A stretch of 46,572 bases of DNA from an uncultured Marivita sp. (GCA_947503115.1 CANNCS010000016.1:1-46572), one strand, 5' to 3'. Shown: positions 8,558-17,569, counted from the stretch's first letter. Program-made: numbers and translations. The notes: generated by a model from the sequence alone, not told the origin.

Positions 8558-9559
8558 ATGTCCATGAAACCAATGATCACTCGTCGGACGCTACTGGGAA
8601 CAGGGGCTGCGGCTGCGACACTCACACTTGCCGCGCCCGGCTTGGTCCGCGCCAGCACCTTTCCCGACCGGAATATCAGCGTCTACGTCCCGACATCGGA
8701 AGGTGGCGGCGCAGACCGCAACTTCCGCGCCTTCTCAAGCGTATGGAAAGAGAAACTAGGCACCGATTTCGAACCGGGTTTCTATCCGGGCGCATCGGGC
8801 CGTGTGGGCTACGAAATCTACATGGGGAAAGCTGACCCTGATTGCTACAATCTGATCTTTGGCAATATGGGCCCAGAAGTTCTGAATTGGGCCATGCAGA
8901 ATCCCAGCTTTGATGTGAACGACTACTTCTACTTCGGCCAGGTCGACAAAGACCCGTGCTGTCTTTTTGTGGGTGCTGAAAGCCCACTGCAAACGATGGA
9001 CGACATTATCGCGGCGTCCAAAACGCGAAAGTTGAACGTGGGAACCAGCCGCATGGCGCACCCGGCTTCTATTGGTCTGCTGGCCCTAGGTGAGAAGTTG
9101 GGTATCGAATTCAACCTGATCCCGCTGCAAGGCGGCAAAAGCACGGTAGCCGGCGCGGTCACTGGTGAAGTTGACTTCTCGGTTCTGACGTCAGGCTCGG
9201 TAATTGCAGCAGGCGATAGCGTGAAAACGCTCCTGGTCTTTGGCAACAATGTTGTGGGTGATCGCCTCGATAATGCACCAAGCATCAACGACGCATACGG
9301 CATGGATCTGCCGGAAATGCTATCGGCGCGTGCATTCGGCATACACAAGAAAGCGGCAGATGATCATCCCGACCGTTTTGAAACATTAAGCAAAACGTTC
9401 AAGGAAACCTTCGACGATCCCAAACTGATGGATGCGTATATCGCCAGCAAGGGAACCCCCGAATACCTGCAATATGCAGATGTCGAGGAATGCGAAGCCT
9501 TCAAGACCGCAATGCTCGAACTTGGCGCACGCTACAAGTCACTGCTCAGCGGAGCTTGA
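8558..9559 (+). CDS. Tripartite tricarboxylate transporter substrate-binding protein (TctC family)
   Basis: A 333-residue periplasmic binding protein of the Bug/TctC family. The N-terminus has a twin-arginine signal (TRRTLLGTG followed by a hydrophobic stretch and an APGLVRAS cleavage region), so it is probably exported by the Tat pathway. The mature domain shows FPDRNISVYVP, GASGRVGYE and the LQGGKSTVAGAVTGEVDF ligand region. The start at 8558 has a GGGAGGA site; an upstream in-frame GTG lacks one. TctB and TctA follow, completing a secondary high-affinity importer for a carboxylic acid. A strong stem-loop separates it from TctB. Confidence 0.9.
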   Translation: MSMKPMITRRTLLGTGAAAATLTLAAPGLVRASTFPDRNISVYVPTSEGGGADRNFRAFSSVWKEKLGTDFEPGFYPGASGRVGYEIYMGKADPDCYNLIFGNMGPEVLNWAMQNPSFDVNDYFYFGQVDKDPCCLFVGAESPLQTMDDIIAASKTRKLNVGTSRMAHPASIGLLALGEKLGIEFNLIPLQGGKSTVAGAVTGEVDFSVLTSGSVIAAGDSVKTLLVFGNNVVGDRLDNAPSINDAYGMDLPEMLSARAFGIHKKAADDHPDRFETLSKTFKETFDDPKLMDAYIASKGTPEYLQYADVEECEAFKTAMLELGARYKSLLSGA

Positions 9560-9568
9560 TGATGTAAC

Positions 9569-9599
9569 GGCCCGGCATCGCAGAGGCACATGCCGGGCC
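9569..9599 (+). other. Stem-loop between tctC and tctB
   Basis: A perfect 10-bp GC-rich inverted repeat (GGCCCGGCAT at 9569-9578 against 9590-9599) with an 11-base loop lies 9 bases after the TctC stop and 35 bases before the TctB start. It has no T-run. Its position is the same as the stem-loop after the ABC binding protein, which suggests protection of the binding-protein message or partial read-through control. Confidence 0.75.
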
Positions 9600-9634
9600 A
9601 CCACTTCCAATCCGCATACAGGGACGCAGACATC

Positions 9635-10147
9635 ATGTCATCGGAGCACCACAAACCACCACGCCAGTTGGGCGGCGAGCTGGTGATCCCCATCCTTGCG
9701 GTGGGCTTCACGGTCTACTTCTTCTCGACCATATGGAATTCACCTTGGACCGCTCAGGTCAGCGCCTTCATGGTCGGAGGCATTCTGATTTTGGTCTGCG
9801 CGATCTTCTTCGTGCGTTGCGCCGTCTGGCTTAGCAGAGGCGAAGCTAGTCTGGGATTCGGCAACCTGTTCACAATGGATGACATCCGGTCAGGTCGGAT
9901 CGGCCTTTTGGTCAGCACTGTAGGCTACGTCTTGCTCATTGACAGGCTGGGCTTCACGCTGACGACTTTTCTGTTTCTGGCACTCAGCATGTTAATCCTG
10001 TCCAAAGGCAAAAACGCGGCCTTTATTACGATGGTTTCAGCGGCAATGGCACTGACCGGATGGGCGGTGTTCATCTGGGCTTTTGACACACGGTTCCCAC
10101 GCGGATGGTTCGAGACCACTATGAAAGCGGTGCTAACAAATGGATAG
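9635..10147 (+). CDS. Tripartite tricarboxylate transporter small permease (TctB family)
   Basis: A 170-residue membrane protein with four predicted transmembrane segments (about residues 15-35, 42-65, 83-105 and 115-145), the standard TctB layout. It forms the integral membrane complex with TctA and has no known catalytic residues. The start at 9635 is preceded by AGGGA at 9620-9624. Its stop overlaps the TctA start by 8 bases, which supports coupled translation of the two membrane subunits. Similarity within this family is weak; the assignment rests mainly on context and topology. Confidence 0.85.
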   Translation: MSSEHHKPPRQLGGELVIPILAVGFTVYFFSTIWNSPWTAQVSAFMVGGILILVCAIFFVRCAVWLSRGEASLGFGNLFTMDDIRSGRIGLLVSTVGYVLLIDRLGFTLTTFLFLALSMLILSKGKNAAFITMVSAAMALTGWAVFIWAFDTRFPRGWFETTMKAVLTNG

Positions 10148-11654
10148 CAGCACAGCCTCCATCCTTGTCGAGGTGTTCTTTGATACACTTGGATATTGGT
10201 ACATCATCATACCAACGATTTTCCTTGGCCTGATCGTCGGTGGCATCCCCGGCTTTTCTGCGGCCAACACGATCATCATCCTAATGCCGCTGACACTTGC
10301 TCTAGACCTGCAATCGGGTCTGGTGTTCATGATTTCGCTCTATTGCGCCGCACGCATGGGCGCGGGTATCCCTGCCATTTTGGTCAACATCCCGGGAACC
10401 GCGGGTGCAGCCGCCACGCCGCTTGACGGTTACCCGATGGCCAAACAAGGCAAGGGCCAACAAGCCCTTGCCATCTCTTTTGTCGCGTCCTGCATTGGCG
10501 GATTGCTCACCACCATGATTGCACTGGCAACCATGCCCATCCTTGCGCGCGTTGGGTTCTATATGCACTCGGTCGAAATGATTGTGGTCATGCTCTTTGG
10601 CATTTCGCTGATCGCGTCAATTGCAGCCCAGGACATGGTGAAGGGCTTGATTGCGGGCTTTCTGGGCTTGATGATTGGATCGATCGGCACCGACGTGGTT
10701 TACGCCACTCCGCGCGGCACGTTCGGGTTCCTCGAACTTTATGACGGGGTGCCGTTGATCCCTGCCCTTGTCGGCCTCTTCGCGGTGTCCGAGGCGTTTG
10801 TCATCATCGAAAAGCGCGTGATCGTGAACCATGACGAAGAACCCAAGACGCCGAACTGGCACGACACGTTCGAAGGCGTGAAAATCGCCCTGAAACGCTG
10901 GACTCACATCGTCTGGACCTCAATCATCGGACTGGTTATTGGCGTGATCCCCGGTGCGGGCGCGTCGATCGCAAGCTTTGTCGCCTACCAGCAATCGCGC
11001 AGTTTCTCCAACACACCCGAAAAATACGGCTATGGCCATCCTGAAGGCCTGATCGCCCCCGAAGCAGCCAATAACGGCGTGACCTCGGGTACGCTTGTGC
11101 CGCTCCTGGTATTGGGCATTCCCGGCGGCGCAACCGCGGCGATCATGCTCGTCGTGATGCAGTTCCATGGCGTCAGCTTTGGCCCGTCGCTCTTCGAAAA
11201 CCAACCCAAGGTCGGCTATGGCATGTTCATGGCGATGGCGGTCAGCTATGTGCTCATGTTTCTGACCATCCTGCCGCTCAGTCGTTACATGAGCCATGTG
11301 ACTACAATCCCGACCATCTATCTTGCACCGATGATCATCAGCTTCACGCTGGTCGGTGGCTTTGTTCCGCGGGAATACATGTTCGACATGTATCTTGCGT
11401 TGGCCTTCGGGGTTTTGGGTTATATCGCACGGCGCACAGGGTATCATGTGGCAGCCATATTGATTGGTGTCATTCTTGGCCCCCTATTGGAAAAGTATTT
11501 CCTCTGGTCGCTCAAGAAATCCGACGGCGACATCATGGTTTTGTTCTCGTCCACGCTGGGCAACATCCTCTGGGTGGCGTTCGCGCTGTCCATTATCTTA
11601 CCCATCGTTTTTGGCATGCGACGCAAACGCAAACTTGAGGTGCCTGCAGAATGA
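10140..11654 (+). CDS. Tripartite tricarboxylate transporter large permease (TctA family)
   Basis: A 504-residue polytopic membrane protein with about 11-12 hydrophobic segments, full length for TctA. Family signatures are GGIPGFSAANTIIILMPLT near residue 37 and its internal repeat VIGVIPGAGASIASFVAYQ near 270, plus GSIGTD and VLGIPGGATAA. It is the ion-coupled translocation subunit that accepts substrate from TctC. The gene overlaps tctB at its start and the beta-propeller gene at its stop (ATGA). Substrate unknown; family members carry citrate, tartrate, aromatic acids and other carboxylates. Confidence 0.92.
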   Translation: MDSSTASILVEVFFDTLGYWYIIIPTIFLGLIVGGIPGFSAANTIIILMPLTLALDLQSGLVFMISLYCAARMGAGIPAILVNIPGTAGAAATPLDGYPMAKQGKGQQALAISFVASCIGGLLTTMIALATMPILARVGFYMHSVEMIVVMLFGISLIASIAAQDMVKGLIAGFLGLMIGSIGTDVVYATPRGTFGFLELYDGVPLIPALVGLFAVSEAFVIIEKRVIVNHDEEPKTPNWHDTFEGVKIALKRWTHIVWTSIIGLVIGVIPGAGASIASFVAYQQSRSFSNTPEKYGYGHPEGLIAPEAANNGVTSGTLVPLLVLGIPGGATAAIMLVVMQFHGVSFGPSLFENQPKVGYGMFMAMAVSYVLMFLTILPLSRYMSHVTTIPTIYLAPMIISFTLVGGFVPREYMFDMYLALAFGVLGYIARRTGYHVAAILIGVILGPLLEKYFLWSLKKSDGDIMVLFSSTLGNILWVAFALSIILPIVFGMRRKRKLEVPAE

Positions 11655-12910
11655 AACGCGAAGTCGAATATGAACTGTCTCGCAACATCCGGCGCCTAGG
11701 CCACTTGGACATAGAAGGTGGCGGCGAAGTTGTCGTGCGGGGAAACTATGCCTTTGTCGGCCACATGAAACCGCCCATGGGCACATCGATCATCGACGTG
11801 TCCGATCCCACAAACCCCAAGGTCGTGTCACACGTTGCTCCACCCGACGAATGGTCACACACCCACAAGGTAAAAGTGGTGGGCGATCTTATGATCACCA
11901 ATGTCGAAATGGATCGCCGACATTTCCTGCGCAAGGGCGACAAGATCGCCGGATTGCGTTCTGAAGGATTGACAGACGATCAGATCGCAGAACGTCTGGC
12001 GGTTAACCTGTCCGACATTGCGGTGTTGGAAGACGCACAAGAGCGTGGCTACACCAGCGGCGGGTTCCGCGTTTGGGACATCTCGGACAGAACCGCTCCA
12101 AAGTTGCTGTCCTATGTCATGACCCACGGCTTTGGCGTACACCGCTTCGATATGGACGCGAACTACGCCTATATCTCGACCGAGATGGAAGGCTATGTCG
12201 GCAACATTCTTGTCATCTACGACCTTTCAGACCCCACCAATCCAACCGAGGTGTCGCGCTGGAACATGCCGGGCCAGCATGTGGCGAACGGCGAAACCCC
12301 GACTGGTGTTGGCTACAGCCACCGTCTGCACCACGCCATGCGTTGTGGCGACGAACTTTGGGCGGCGGTCTGGCACGCCGGGTTCCGAGTGCTTGATGCT
12401 AGCGACATTACCAAGCCGACGGTTAAGGGAAGCTATCGCTTTCCTGCCGCGATCCCCGAACCGACACATACCGTCATGCCGCTGGAACAGACCATTAACG
12501 GAAAACGCTATGCGGTTGTCATCGACGAAGAACACGCCCACCAACCCGGTCGCCTGCATGGCTTTATCTGGATTGTGGACGTTACCGATCTGACCAACAT
12601 GGAACCCATCGCGGCATGGGATCTGTCCGAAAGGCTATGCCCGTGGGTCGGTGAAGAGGGTGTCAGGTTTGGTGGGCATCAGTTCCGCGAAAAGCTCGAC
12701 AGCACGCTTATCTATGCCACTTGGTTTGCTGGCGGAATTAGGGTGCTCGACATCGCGGATCCCTTTCTGCCCGTAGAGGTAGCGCATTTCATGGAGCCCG
12801 GCCCAAGCGGCGCTCCACCGCAATCTAATGATGTGGATGTGGATCACACCGGCCTCATTTACGTTCTAGATCGCAACCGTGGCCTTGATATTTTGGAGAT
12901 GACACTGTGA
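11651..12910 (+). CDS. LVIVD-repeat beta-propeller protein
   Basis: A 419-residue protein without a signal peptide, built from about six or seven repeats. Each has a strand such as FRVLD or SIIDV followed by SDPTNP or a variant (around residues 47, 139, 188, 246, 306 and 365). This is the LVIVD beta-propeller family; no reaction is established for it. Histidines recur once per blade (H70/H72, H164, H224/H227/H228, H273, H343), which suggests a metal site at the propeller axis. A helical insertion lies at 88-132. Start and stop overlap tctA (ATGA) and the OsmC gene (GTGA), so it is part of the catabolic operon and may be an enzyme of the pathway. That last point is inference. Confidence 0.78.
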   Translation: MKREVEYELSRNIRRLGHLDIEGGGEVVVRGNYAFVGHMKPPMGTSIIDVSDPTNPKVVSHVAPPDEWSHTHKVKVVGDLMITNVEMDRRHFLRKGDKIAGLRSEGLTDDQIAERLAVNLSDIAVLEDAQERGYTSGGFRVWDISDRTAPKLLSYVMTHGFGVHRFDMDANYAYISTEMEGYVGNILVIYDLSDPTNPTEVSRWNMPGQHVANGETPTGVGYSHRLHHAMRCGDELWAAVWHAGFRVLDASDITKPTVKGSYRFPAAIPEPTHTVMPLEQTINGKRYAVVIDEEHAHQPGRLHGFIWIVDVTDLTNMEPIAAWDLSERLCPWVGEEGVRFGGHQFREKLDSTLIYATWFAGGIRVLDIADPFLPVEVAHFMEPGPSGAPPQSNDVDVDHTGLIYVLDRNRGLDILEMTL

Positions 12911-13386
12911 GTAACACTGACCTTCTGCCCCCAAGCGTAGACCCTAACACGAAAGCGCTTGGAATCCGCCGAGTCAGCGCCCGGAACGAGGCCTCGACCC
13001 GGTCGGTGATGATGGTACGCGATCACATCGTCGTCACCGACGAGAAGGAGTCAAACACAGGCGTGACCCCGCTGGAGATGACGCTATCTTCGCTTCTTGG
13101 CTGTGAAGGCGTGATCATCAATCGGTGCGCAGAGGCAATGCAGTTTTCCTATACCGCGGTCGACATGGAAGCCGATGGCGAAGTCGACCAACGCGGCAGT
13201 CGTGGCGTGCAGGGCGTTCGGCCCTATTTTAACTGGGTCAAACTGCGCATCCGCGTTCACACAGATGAAACGCAGGACCGGTTTGACCGCCTGACACGCA
13301 ATGTAGAATACCGCTGCCCAGTGATGAACCTGTTCAAATCGGCGGATGTAGACGTGCAAATAATATGGGAGCGCGTTCAACCGTGA
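12907..13386 (+). CDS. OsmC family protein
   Basis: A 159-residue OsmC/Ohr-superfamily protein. The two family cysteines are visible in SLLGCEGVIINRCAEAM (about residues 60-75) and near the C-terminus in VEYRCPVMN. OsmC proteins reduce organic hydroperoxides or act on thiol-linked groups. The GTG start overlaps the propeller stop (GTGA) and the stop overlaps the Mo-hydroxylase small subunit (GTGA), so it is translated within the operon. Placement next to a molybdenum hydroxylase could mean protection against oxidative by-products, or handling of a redox or sulfur step. Neither is shown by the sequence. Confidence 0.83.
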   Translation: MSNTDLLPPSVDPNTKALGIRRVSARNEASTRSVMMVRDHIVVTDEKESNTGVTPLEMTLSSLLGCEGVIINRCAEAMQFSYTAVDMEADGEVDQRGSRGVQGVRPYFNWVKLRIRVHTDETQDRFDRLTRNVEYRCPVMNLFKSADVDVQIIWERVQP

Positions 13387-13838
13387 GCCTTAGATTGACG
13401 ATCAATGGAACACGGCACGAAATATTGTCGGAGCCGGACACACCGTTGATCTACGTTTTGCGCGATGAATTGAAGTTGAAGGGAACAAAACTAGGCTGCG
13501 GCTTAGAGCAATGCGGCGCCTGCGCTGTGATGATTGACGGCAAGGTCGCGCTGTCTTGCGCAACCCCGGTGGAAGTTTTCGACGGACAAGAAATCACGAC
13601 AATTGAAGGCATTGCCGACACCGAAATCGGAAAACGCGTGCAACAGGCGTTCATTGCCCAAACTGCTGCGCAATGTGGGTACTGCACGTCTGGCCTTGTG
13701 GTCGCCGCCACCGCGTTATTGTCGGAAACTCCATTTCCTGACGACGCGACAACGAGCACGGCGTTGACCCCGCATCTTTGCCGCTGCGGGTCGCATCCGC
13801 GTGTGCTCAGGGCGGTGAAGGAAGCCGCCGCAACATGA
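13383..13838 (+). CDS. Molybdenum hydroxylase [2Fe-2S] small subunit (IorA/NicA-like)
   Basis: A 151-residue iron-sulfur subunit of the xanthine-dehydrogenase family. The N-terminal plant-type cluster is held by C39, C44, C47 and C59 (GCGLEQCGAC). The C-terminal helical-domain cluster is held by C98, C101, C133 and C135 (QCGYC and CRCG). All eight ligands are present. It carries electrons away from the molybdenum centre of the next gene product. I prefer the GTG at 13383, which gives a GTGA overlap with osmC, over the in-frame ATG at 13365. As in isoquinoline 1-oxidoreductase and nicotinate dehydrogenase, no separate FAD subunit gene is present. Confidence 0.9.
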   Translation: MSLRLTINGTRHEILSEPDTPLIYVLRDELKLKGTKLGCGLEQCGACAVMIDGKVALSCATPVEVFDGQEITTIEGIADTEIGKRVQQAFIAQTAAQCGYCTSGLVVAATALLSETPFPDDATTSTALTPHLCRCGSHPRVLRAVKEAAAT

Positions 13839-15943
13839 GTCTTGATGCCCATCCGCGTGTCACGGATTGGATCACCATGGACGGCGAACGTCTTTTGGTT
13901 CACACAGGCAAAGTCGATATCGGGCAACGTATTTCCAATGCATTGTTGCGGATTGTTCAGGAAGAACTCGCGGTGCCGCCTTCAAAGGTAGGCTTTGCGC
14001 CGGTCCGCACCGGGACTGCACCGGACGAAGGGATCACCTCGGGTAGCAACTCGATCGAACAATCCGGTCGCGCTGTTGCTTTGGCCGCCGCAACCCTCCG
14101 CAAACACTTACTATGCCTTGCTGCAACCCAACATGGCGGCGACTATTCCGACTGGTCTTTGGTTGACGGCTATGTCCACCGGGCGGGCACCAACCTGCGC
14201 ATCGCTCTGACCGATCTTGCTCGCGCACTTCCCTTCGATCTACTCGTTGACGTCACCCTGCCCCGGCATGTTCCCGATAGCGCCCCGGTCCCCGCGATGC
14301 GTGGCATCACCAAGATGGTTGAGGGGCGTTTCACCTATGTGCATGACCTTGATCTGCCCGGCATGTGGCACGCCCGCCGCGTCAGCCCTCCGCACACGAA
14401 GGCCACTCTGCGTGAGATCGACCAGACCGCAATAGACCGGATCACCGCGAACGGGATGCGCATTATCCGTGATGGCAGTTTCCTTGCCGTGGCGGGTCCA
14501 AGCGAATGGAATGTGGTCAAAGCGGCCTCCAGCCTTGGCCTTGCCTGCACTTGGAACTCGGGCGGCGGATTGCCTGAAACCGATGTTTTCGCGCGTTTTA
14601 CTACTGAACACGCACAACGCTTCCCAGTGATCAGTGGCACGCCGCAAAAAGCCCCGGTGCCGGACCCACTGCTTGCACCCGACCTAAGCGCTCGTTTTGA
14701 ACGCCCCTACCAGATGCACGGCGCATTGGCGCCTTCGGCTGCATTGGCCGAATGGACGGGTGATCGGCTTTTCCTCAAAAGCCACAGCCAAGGCATCTAT
14801 CCACTGCGCGAGGCGATTGCCGACAGCCTTGATCTTTCGCCAGAGCAGGTCGAAATCACTCATGTCCCCGGTTCGGGCTGTTACGGTCACAACGGCGCCG
14901 ATGACACTGCATTTGAGGCTGCGCTGATCGCAATGGCGCATCCCGACACGCCGGTCTTACTAAAATGGTCGCGCGAGGATGAGCACGCATGGGAGCCCTA
15001 TGCCCCAGCAATGGCGGTTCAGGTCGACGCGATGCTCACAGATGGGCGCATCACCACCCTGTCCGCCGAAACCTATAGCGACACACACCGAGGGCGCCCA
15101 CGCCCCGGCCCCAACCGTGCTGGTCCGGCGAAACTGCTGGCCAACCGTTTTCGTACTGACGCGCTGGCTCCATACGTGTCGCCACCCAATATGGGCACCC
15201 ATGCCGGTATGCATCGGAACCTCGACCCCATCTACGACATTACAGAAACTCGTCTGGTCAAGAACCTTGTGCAAGGGCTGCCGCACCGAACCTCAGCGAT
15301 GCGGTGTCTTGGCGCTGTAACCAACATCTTTGCGCTTGAAAGCATGATGGACAAAGCCGCGCGATCTGCTGGTATTGACCCAATCACCTTCCGGCGTGCC
15401 CATCTAAGCGACACGCGCGCCATCGCCTTATTGGACGAATTAGAGCGACGACTTGCGACTTTACCGACTTTGGCCGACGACATGGGACGTGGGATCGCCT
15501 ACGCGCAGTACAAGAACGCCATGACCCGGGTTGGTCTTGCTGTCGACTTGACCGTGACTGACGCTGCCAAAGTGATACTCAACCGCGTGACACTTGTTGC
15601 TGATGCGGGTCGCGTAATCGACCCTGATGGACTAGTCGCACAACTTGAAGGCGGGGTTATGCAAGCGGCAAGCTGGGCGCTCTACGAAGAGGTTACATGG
15701 GACCGTGACGGCATCACTTCGCGGGATTGGGACAGCTACCCGGTGATCCGGTTCGACAACGTGCCTGACATTGACGTGACGGTACTAACCGACAACAGCC
15801 ACCGCTCGGTCGGTGCCGGCGAAGCATCCCCGGGGCCCACCGTCGCCGCCATCGCCAACGCAATCTTTGCGGCTACCGGACTGCGTCTGCAGCGAATGCC
15901 CTTTACCCCCAACACAATCACGCAAGCGGCGTTCGACCTATGA
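13835..15943 (+). CDS. Molybdenum hydroxylase large subunit (isoquinoline 1-oxidoreductase/nicotinate dehydrogenase type)
   Basis: A 702-residue molybdopterin-binding subunit. Recognisable elements are GITSGSNSIEQSG near residue 70, GSGCYGHNGADD near 350 (characteristic of the IorB/NicB branch), and VGAGEASPGPT with the likely catalytic base E663. Enzymes of this branch hydroxylate a carbon next to the ring nitrogen of N-heteroaromatics, or oxidise aldehydes, using water as oxygen source and a cytochrome as acceptor. No fused cytochrome domain is present. It starts with ATGA overlap to the small subunit. A Moco insertion chaperone (XdhC type) is not in the window. Substrate is open; aldehyde oxidation is the main alternative. 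Confidence 0.87.
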   Translation: MSLDAHPRVTDWITMDGERLLVHTGKVDIGQRISNALLRIVQEELAVPPSKVGFAPVRTGTAPDEGITSGSNSIEQSGRAVALAAATLRKHLLCLAATQHGGDYSDWSLVDGYVHRAGTNLRIALTDLARALPFDLLVDVTLPRHVPDSAPVPAMRGITKMVEGRFTYVHDLDLPGMWHARRVSPPHTKATLREIDQTAIDRITANGMRIIRDGSFLAVAGPSEWNVVKAASSLGLACTWNSGGGLPETDVFARFTTEHAQRFPVISGTPQKAPVPDPLLAPDLSARFERPYQMHGALAPSAALAEWTGDRLFLKSHSQGIYPLREAIADSLDLSPEQVEITHVPGSGCYGHNGADDTAFEAALIAMAHPDTPVLLKWSREDEHAWEPYAPAMAVQVDAMLTDGRITTLSAETYSDTHRGRPRPGPNRAGPAKLLANRFRTDALAPYVSPPNMGTHAGMHRNLDPIYDITETRLVKNLVQGLPHRTSAMRCLGAVTNIFALESMMDKAARSAGIDPITFRRAHLSDTRAIALLDELERRLATLPTLADDMGRGIAYAQYKNAMTRVGLAVDLTVTDAAKVILNRVTLVADAGRVIDPDGLVAQLEGGVMQAASWALYEEVTWDRDGITSRDWDSYPVIRFDNVPDIDVTVLTDNSHRSVGAGEASPGPTVAAIANAIFAATGLRLQRMPFTPNTITQAAFDL

Positions 15944-16015
15944 GCCGACCCACACGGCGGGTTGCACGACGCCTGCCAAGCTGGCACTGCTAGGGCATCA
16001 ACTGCGGAGCATCCC

Positions 16016-16453
16016 ATGTCCAAAACCGTCTTTCTGATCAACGGCCCCAACCTAAACCTTCTGGGCAAGCGGGAACCCGCAATCTATGGCGCGGACACGC
16101 TCGAGGATGTAGCGAAACGTTGTGAAGCTCTGGCCAAGCCTGCGCAAATCGATCTCAATTCGATGCAGTCAAACCACGAAGGCCAGATCATCGACTGGAT
16201 CCATCAAGCACGAGACGAGGCCGAAGCAATCATCATAAATCCCGGAGCCTTCACCCACACGTCAATCGCGATCTACGATGCGTTACAGGCTTATGAAGGC
16301 TTAGTGTTCGAAGTTCACATCTCGAATGTCCACAAACGCGAGGCATTCCGGCATCATTCCTATGTCTCCGCCCGTGCCGAAGGCGTGATCGCGGGTTTTG
16401 GAGTTGAAGGTTACGAATTGGCCCTGCGACGGGTGATCAGCCTTTTGGGTTAA
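16016..16453 (+). CDS. aroQ: 3-dehydroquinate dehydratase, type II
   Basis: A 145-residue type II dehydroquinase, full length. The N-terminus has the [13 protein letters not shown] motif with catalytic Y24, then NPGAFTHTS and [15 protein letters not shown] with the catalytic histidine. It dehydrates 3-dehydroquinate to 3-dehydroshikimate in the shikimate pathway, or in the reverse sense during quinate catabolism. It lies 72 bases after the Mo-hydroxylase gene on the same strand and could belong to the catabolic run or be an independent biosynthetic gene. The start at 16016 has GGAG about 8 bases upstream. Confidence 0.93.
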   Translation: MSKTVFLINGPNLNLLGKREPAIYGADTLEDVAKRCEALAKPAQIDLNSMQSNHEGQIIDWIHQARDEAEAIIINPGAFTHTSIAIYDALQAYEGLVFEVHISNVHKREAFRHHSYVSARAEGVIAGFGVEGYELALRRVISLLG

Positions 16454-16456
16454 GTC

Positions 16457-17569
16457 CTAGAACGGGCCGTCCTCCAATACGCCATCTGCCGACATCTGAG
16501 CGTAAAGCAAACCTTCGCGCAGCCCCCGGTCCGCGACCGAAAGCCTATCCGTCGGCCAGCAACGCAACAACGCCTGAAGGATCGCGGCACCAGACATGAT
16601 CAGCGCCTGACGGTCCAAGCCGATACGTGGATCGGCGCGACGTCCTTCAGGGCCAAGTTGCAGATAGCCCGAGATCACTTTTTCGATCTGGTCAGACGTC
16701 ATGCGCAACCCGTCTACCTTGGTCCGGTCATAGCGCTTGAGACCAAGATGGCTGGCTGCCACTGTTGTGACGGTCCCGCTTGTCCCGACGATCTGAAACC
16801 CTTCGCGCGCTTGCTCGTCTTTATAAGGGGCGAATTCGGCAAGATTTTCTTCGAAAAACCAGCTCATTAGCGCATAGCGGGCTGAATCGCTTTCAACGTC
16901 CGAGAACTGATCGCGCAGTGTCGCAACGCCTAAAGGAACGCTGATCCAATCAACGACACGCGCGGCGGGAAAAGGGCTGTCCTTGGTGTGAAACCCGGCA
17001 TGCAGTCGCATGATGGCACGCGGGCGATCAAACGCGGGAACAGCCGTCAGATCGATCCAAACAAGCTCGGTGGAACCGCCACCGATGTCGACCACCAGCA
17101 ATTGTTCGGTCTTGGTGCTGACAAGAGGCGCACAGGAAATAACCGCCAGCCGGGCCTCTTCTTCGGGTTGTATGATTTCCAACGTAAGCCCGGTTTCGCG
17201 CTTCACCTGACGAATAAAATCTCGGGCGTTGTGTGCCCGACGACAGGCTTCGGTTGCGACCAACCGCATCCTTGTCACTTCGTGACGCCGGATCTTCTGC
17301 TGACACACCCGCAGCGCTGAAATTGTTCGGTTCATCGAGGCACGGCTCAGCCTTCCGGACTTTTCAAGTCCGGCGCCCAACTGAACTGACTTGGAAAAGC
17401 TGTCGACAACGTGAAATTGGTTGCCCTTGGGCTGGGCAATCAACATACGACAACTGTTTGTACCCAGATCCAGCGCGGCATAAAGCTCGGATGGATCGGG
17501 CCGTGACGGCGCGGGGCTCTCTACCGGTTTCGGGAATGCGCCCGCACCTTTGGGACGCTTTGGCGCCAT
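16457..17569 (-). CDS. Ppx/GppA family phosphatase
   Basis: A 370-residue member of the exopolyphosphatase/pppGpp phosphohydrolase family (ASKHA fold). Phosphate-binding motifs are YAALDLGTNSCRMLIA near residue 32 and LLVVDIGGGSTELVWID near 150, with GTSGTVTTVAA further on. Members hydrolyse polyphosphate or convert pppGpp to ppGpp; sequence alone does not separate the two. I chose the ATG at 17569 because GGAAGG lies 8-14 bases upstream of it; a longer in-frame start would add 28 atypical basic residues. It converges with aroQ, with only 3 bases between the stops, and no terminator is visible there. Confidence 0.85.
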   Translation of the reverse strand: MAPKRPKGAGAFPKPVESPAPSRPDPSELYAALDLGTNSCRMLIAQPKGNQFHVVDSFSKSVQLGAGLEKSGRLSRASMNRTISALRVCQQKIRRHEVTRMRLVATEACRRAHNARDFIRQVKRETGLTLEIIQPEEEARLAVISCAPLVSTKTEQLLVVDIGGGSTELVWIDLTAVPAFDRPRAIMRLHAGFHTKDSPFPAARVVDWISVPLGVATLRDQFSDVESDSARYALMSWFFEENLAEFAPYKDEQAREGFQIVGTSGTVTTVAASHLGLKRYDRTKVDGLRMTSDQIEKVISGYLQLGPEGRRADPRIGLDRQALIMSGAAILQALLRCWPTDRLSVADRGLREGLLYAQMSADGVLEDGPF

